A stretch of 64,000 nt of DNA from Nitrospiraceae bacterium (lineage in GTDB: Bacteria; Nitrospirota; Nitrospiria; Nitrospirales; Nitrospiraceae): NCBI GenBank assembly GCA_014534095.1, contig JACVSD010000001.1:5262-69261 (forward strand), in the 5' to 3' direction. Below are positions 62,125 through 64,000 of the stretch, piece by piece. Under the pieces are notes generated by a model, which did no database searches, was not told the origin of the DNA, and saw only the letters and a program-made list of their open reading frames with translations. How positions within the stretch are numbered: the stretch's first letter is position 1; every line of letters starts with the position of its first letter. A program made the position numbers and the translations under genes.

Positions 62125-63204
62125 TTAAAAGGGCTGGATGATTCCACCGCCGAGCACCTGTGTGTCTCGATAGAACACGGCGGATTGGCCGGGGCTCAAA
62201 GCCCGTTGCGGCTCGTGAAATTCAATGGCGAGTCGGGTGGATGTCAATGGACGCAGGGTAGCGGAGACTGCCGGAGTGGCATAACGGACTTTTACTTGCA
62301 CCTCACGGCCTCCTTCCGTAAGAGGGGTGAAGAGGTTGAGGTCCGCGACTTCACAGTGACGACGCTTGAGTGCCTCTTCTGGACCAAGGACAACGGTATT
62401 GGTAGCCGGTTGGACCTGCTGGACATAGAGCCGGGTTCCGACGGAGATGCCCAGGCCTCGACGCTGGCCGGGGGTGTAAAACGCAATCCCGTCGTGATCG
62501 CCCAGGTAGCGTCCCTGCTCGTCGACGAACGCCCCGCGCTGCTTCGCGAGCGGAGCTTCCTTTTGAATGAACGTCCGGTAGTCGCCGTGGCTGACGAAGC
62601 AGATTTCCTGGCTTTCCTTCAGTTCGTCCGCCGGGAGGCCCAAGGCCTCGGCCTCCCGCCAGACTGTCGCTTTCTGCAAGAGGCCGACAGGAAAGAGTAG
62701 TCGTGACAGCCAGGGTGGCTGGATCCGATACAAGAAGTAGCTTTGGTCCTTCTTCACGTCCTCTGCGCGATGAAGCTCGCCGACACCCCCATTGTGCCGG
62801 ATCTGAACATAGTGTCCGGTGGCGACATAACGGATGCCACGTGATTCTGCCAACTGAACAAGTCCGCGTATTTTGACGCGTTCATTGCACCGCACGCAGG
62901 GATTGGGCGTAACGCCATGCGTATACCCGTCAAGGAAATCGTCGATGACCGCGCTTCGAAAAGATTTCCGCGTATCGATCACCTCATGCGGTATGTGGAG
63001 GACTTTCGCGACGTGTTTGGCGATGCCCACTTTGCAGCAGCCGCGCTCCTGCCATTTCTTGGAGGCGGCCACCTGCTCGTCTTCATGCTCCCATACCTGG
63101 AGCGTTACTCCATGCACATCGTAGCCCTGTCGCACCAGTAGCGCGGCCGCGACGGAGCTGTCCACTCCGCCGCTCATGCCCAGTAGGACTGTGGGTCGTT
63201 CCAT
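62125..63204 (-). CDS. mnmA: tRNA-specific 2-thiouridylase
   Basis: A 359-residue enzyme that thiolates U34 of tRNAs for Glu, Gln and Lys. The PP-loop is LLGMSGGVDSSVAAALL. The catalytic cysteines are in NPCVRCN and ESQEICFVSH, about 100 residues apart. ATG 63204 gives the usual start. It is 33 nt after the bactofilin gene and upstream of atpH. Confidence 0.97.
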   Translation of the reverse strand: MERPTVLLGMSGGVDSSVAAALLVRQGYDVHGVTLQVWEHEDEQVAASKKWQERGCCKVGIAKHVAKVLHIPHEVIDTRKSFRSAVIDDFLDGYTHGVTPNPCVRCNERVKIRGLVQLAESRGIRYVATGHYVQIRHNGGVGELHRAEDVKKDQSYFLYRIQPPWLSRLLFPVGLLQKATVWREAEALGLPADELKESQEICFVSHGDYRTFIQKEAPLAKQRGAFVDEQGRYLGDHDGIAFYTPGQRRGLGISVGTRLYVQQVQPATNTVVLGPEEALKRRHCEVADLNLFTPLTEGGREVQVKVRYATPAVSATLRPLTSTRLAIEFHEPQRALSPGQSAVFYRDTQVLGGGIIQPF

Positions 63205-63237
63205 GGGCGGTATTGTAACGGCGGATGTTGGAAAGGG

Positions 63238-63684
63238 CTAGAGGTCGGCGCTCCGAAGTTTCCCGCGATGAGCGGCCAAATCGTGCACTGGTGTGTCCGA
63301 GCCGGTGGAGTCCTCATCCCATTTATGGGCACCCATGTCACAGACGCCGTGGAAGTGAGCGCCGTCTTCAATAGAGATCGCGGGGGTTTTGAGATCGCCG
63401 ATCACCATGCCGGGCTTGAGCAACTGAATATTGTCCGTCGTTGTAATGGTTCCGTTGATCTTGCCGCTGGTCACGACGGTCCCCGCCGAGATAAGGCCCT
63501 TGATGATCGCATGCTCGCCGACGATAAGCGTGCCGGTGGTGTGGATTTCGCCCTCGAGACGGCCGTCAACACGGACTGTACCATCGAAGGTCACGATCCC
63601 CTTAAAGTCGACGCCTCTTGCCAGAAAGGTAAAATTGTCGGGATCGCTTCCTTCCTGCGTCTTCTTCTCTCCGATGACCCACAT
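63238..63684 (-). CDS. bactofilin-family cytoskeletal protein
   Basis: A 148-residue protein with a right-handed beta-helix DUF583/bactofilin core (about 25-115): VDFKGIVTFDGTVRVDGRL, GTLIVGEHAIIKG, GTVVTSGKINGTI and later repeats spaced by about 18 residues. It can polymerise without nucleotides and often organises envelope or cell-shape functions. AGGAGG lies 6 nt before ATG 63684. It is the first gene of the group that leads to mnmA. Confidence 0.9.
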   Translation of the reverse strand: MWVIGEKKTQEGSDPDNFTFLARGVDFKGIVTFDGTVRVDGRLEGEIHTTGTLIVGEHAIIKGLISAGTVVTSGKINGTITTTDNIQLLKPGMVIGDLKTPAISIEDGAHFHGVCDMGAHKWDEDSTGSDTPVHDLAAHRGKLRSADL

Positions 63685-64000
63685 AATGAACCTCCTATGA
63701 TTTATGTACTTAGGAAGCCTTCGTATCTACTGGATGAACTGGCGTGAGCCAGCTGGCCCTGAAGTGACGTCGATGTCCTGTTGCGGAGCACTCCTTCTTA
63801 CTGGGGGCCCTTCGGTATGCCGTGATCCTCGGCTCCGCGCGATCGTGGATGAAGCGGGTTCCCTTCTCGTTGCGCTCCGCGCATAGGTCAGGCTCCTCTT
63901 CTCTGGTCTCCAAATGTCCACGGTACGAGGCCGTTATATGCTGAGTGCGCGCGCCCAGACGATATGTAGCGTCGATCAAAAAAAAAGCAAAGACAATTGC
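63685..64000 (-). other. 316-bp right-end stretch without a supported gene
   Basis: A minus-strand frame (to 63979) has no ribosome-binding site and atypical composition. The region upstream of the bactofilin gene includes a run of nine A (63980-63988) and minus-strand boxes TTGCTT and TACATA about 16 bp apart near the end, which are weak promoter candidates. Confidence 0.35.

Noticed and set aside
63710..63979. 89-codon minus-strand frame at the right end
   Set aside because: No Shine-Dalgarno, atypical composition and no recognisable family.

Overview
The window is a contiguous piece of a bacterial chromosome with moderately high GC, dense genes and clear Shine-Dalgarno sites. It most probably comes from the genus Nitrospira (phylum Nitrospirota). 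The main reason is a nuo cluster with two consecutive nuoM genes, an arrangement known as the '2M' complex I and described in Nitrospira and a few other lineages. The many small Nitrospira-type exported and zinc-ribbon proteins agree. No nitrification gene, rRNA, IS element, prophage or CRISPR array is present, so the assignment rests on gene content alone.

Layout. (1) 1-5046: a tRNA-Leu(CAG) gene, then a CarH-type B12-dependent MerR photoreceptor transcribed leftward. It is divergent from a small zinc-ribbon gene and a run of three exported SUMF1-fold proteins plus a small helical exported protein. The shared intergenic region has two good sigma70 promoters. Three 11-bp direct repeats lie over the rightward promoter, and an inverted copy of one repeat lies over the leftward promoter. 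(2) 5047-11213: metabolic and exported singletons: a TIGR01777 epimerase, a TudS-like DUF523/DUF1722 protein, a CbiX-like chelatase, pyrE, a lipoprotein, an exported rhodanese and a phosphodiester-glycosidase-like protein. (3) 11243-14835: a leftward three-gene histidine kinase / response regulator / hybrid kinase operon. (4) 14940-28595: the leftward nuoABCDGIJKLMMN operon, without nuoE, nuoF or nuoH. (5) 29083-33313: an OmpA-type envelope protein, a PriA whose helicase motifs are degenerate, and a small membrane protein. (6) 33399-40451: two further signalling pairs, one with a hybrid kinase that has lost its ATP-binding motifs and one with a 1376-residue multi-PAS/GAF kinase next to a LuxR-type regulator. 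(7) 40852-46778: tRNA-Leu(GAG), a HAD phosphatase, queE, pepA, nagZ, a tandem desulforedoxin-like protein and a PsiE-family protein. (8) 46866-54137: an amino-acid permease, a class-I amidotransferase peptidase, an M24 peptidase and a complete Zn/Mn-type ABC importer. (9) 54138-64000: small genes, rluD, the F1 part of ATP synthase (atpHAGDC, no F0 genes), mnmA and a bactofilin.

How the genes work together. The energy genes (2M complex I and F1-ATPase) are the core. The nuo cluster lacks the NADH-oxidising module (NuoE/F) and its NuoG resembles a formate-dehydrogenase alpha subunit with an extra [4Fe-4S] motif, so an electron partner other than NADH, such as ferredoxin, is plausible. One of the two NuoM proteins has lost the central channel lysine. 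The best candidate for an undescribed system is the CarH-controlled zinc-ribbon/SUMF1-fold operon at the left end: a light/B12 switch set to control exported proteins that keep the formylglycine-generating-enzyme fold but not its catalytic cysteines.
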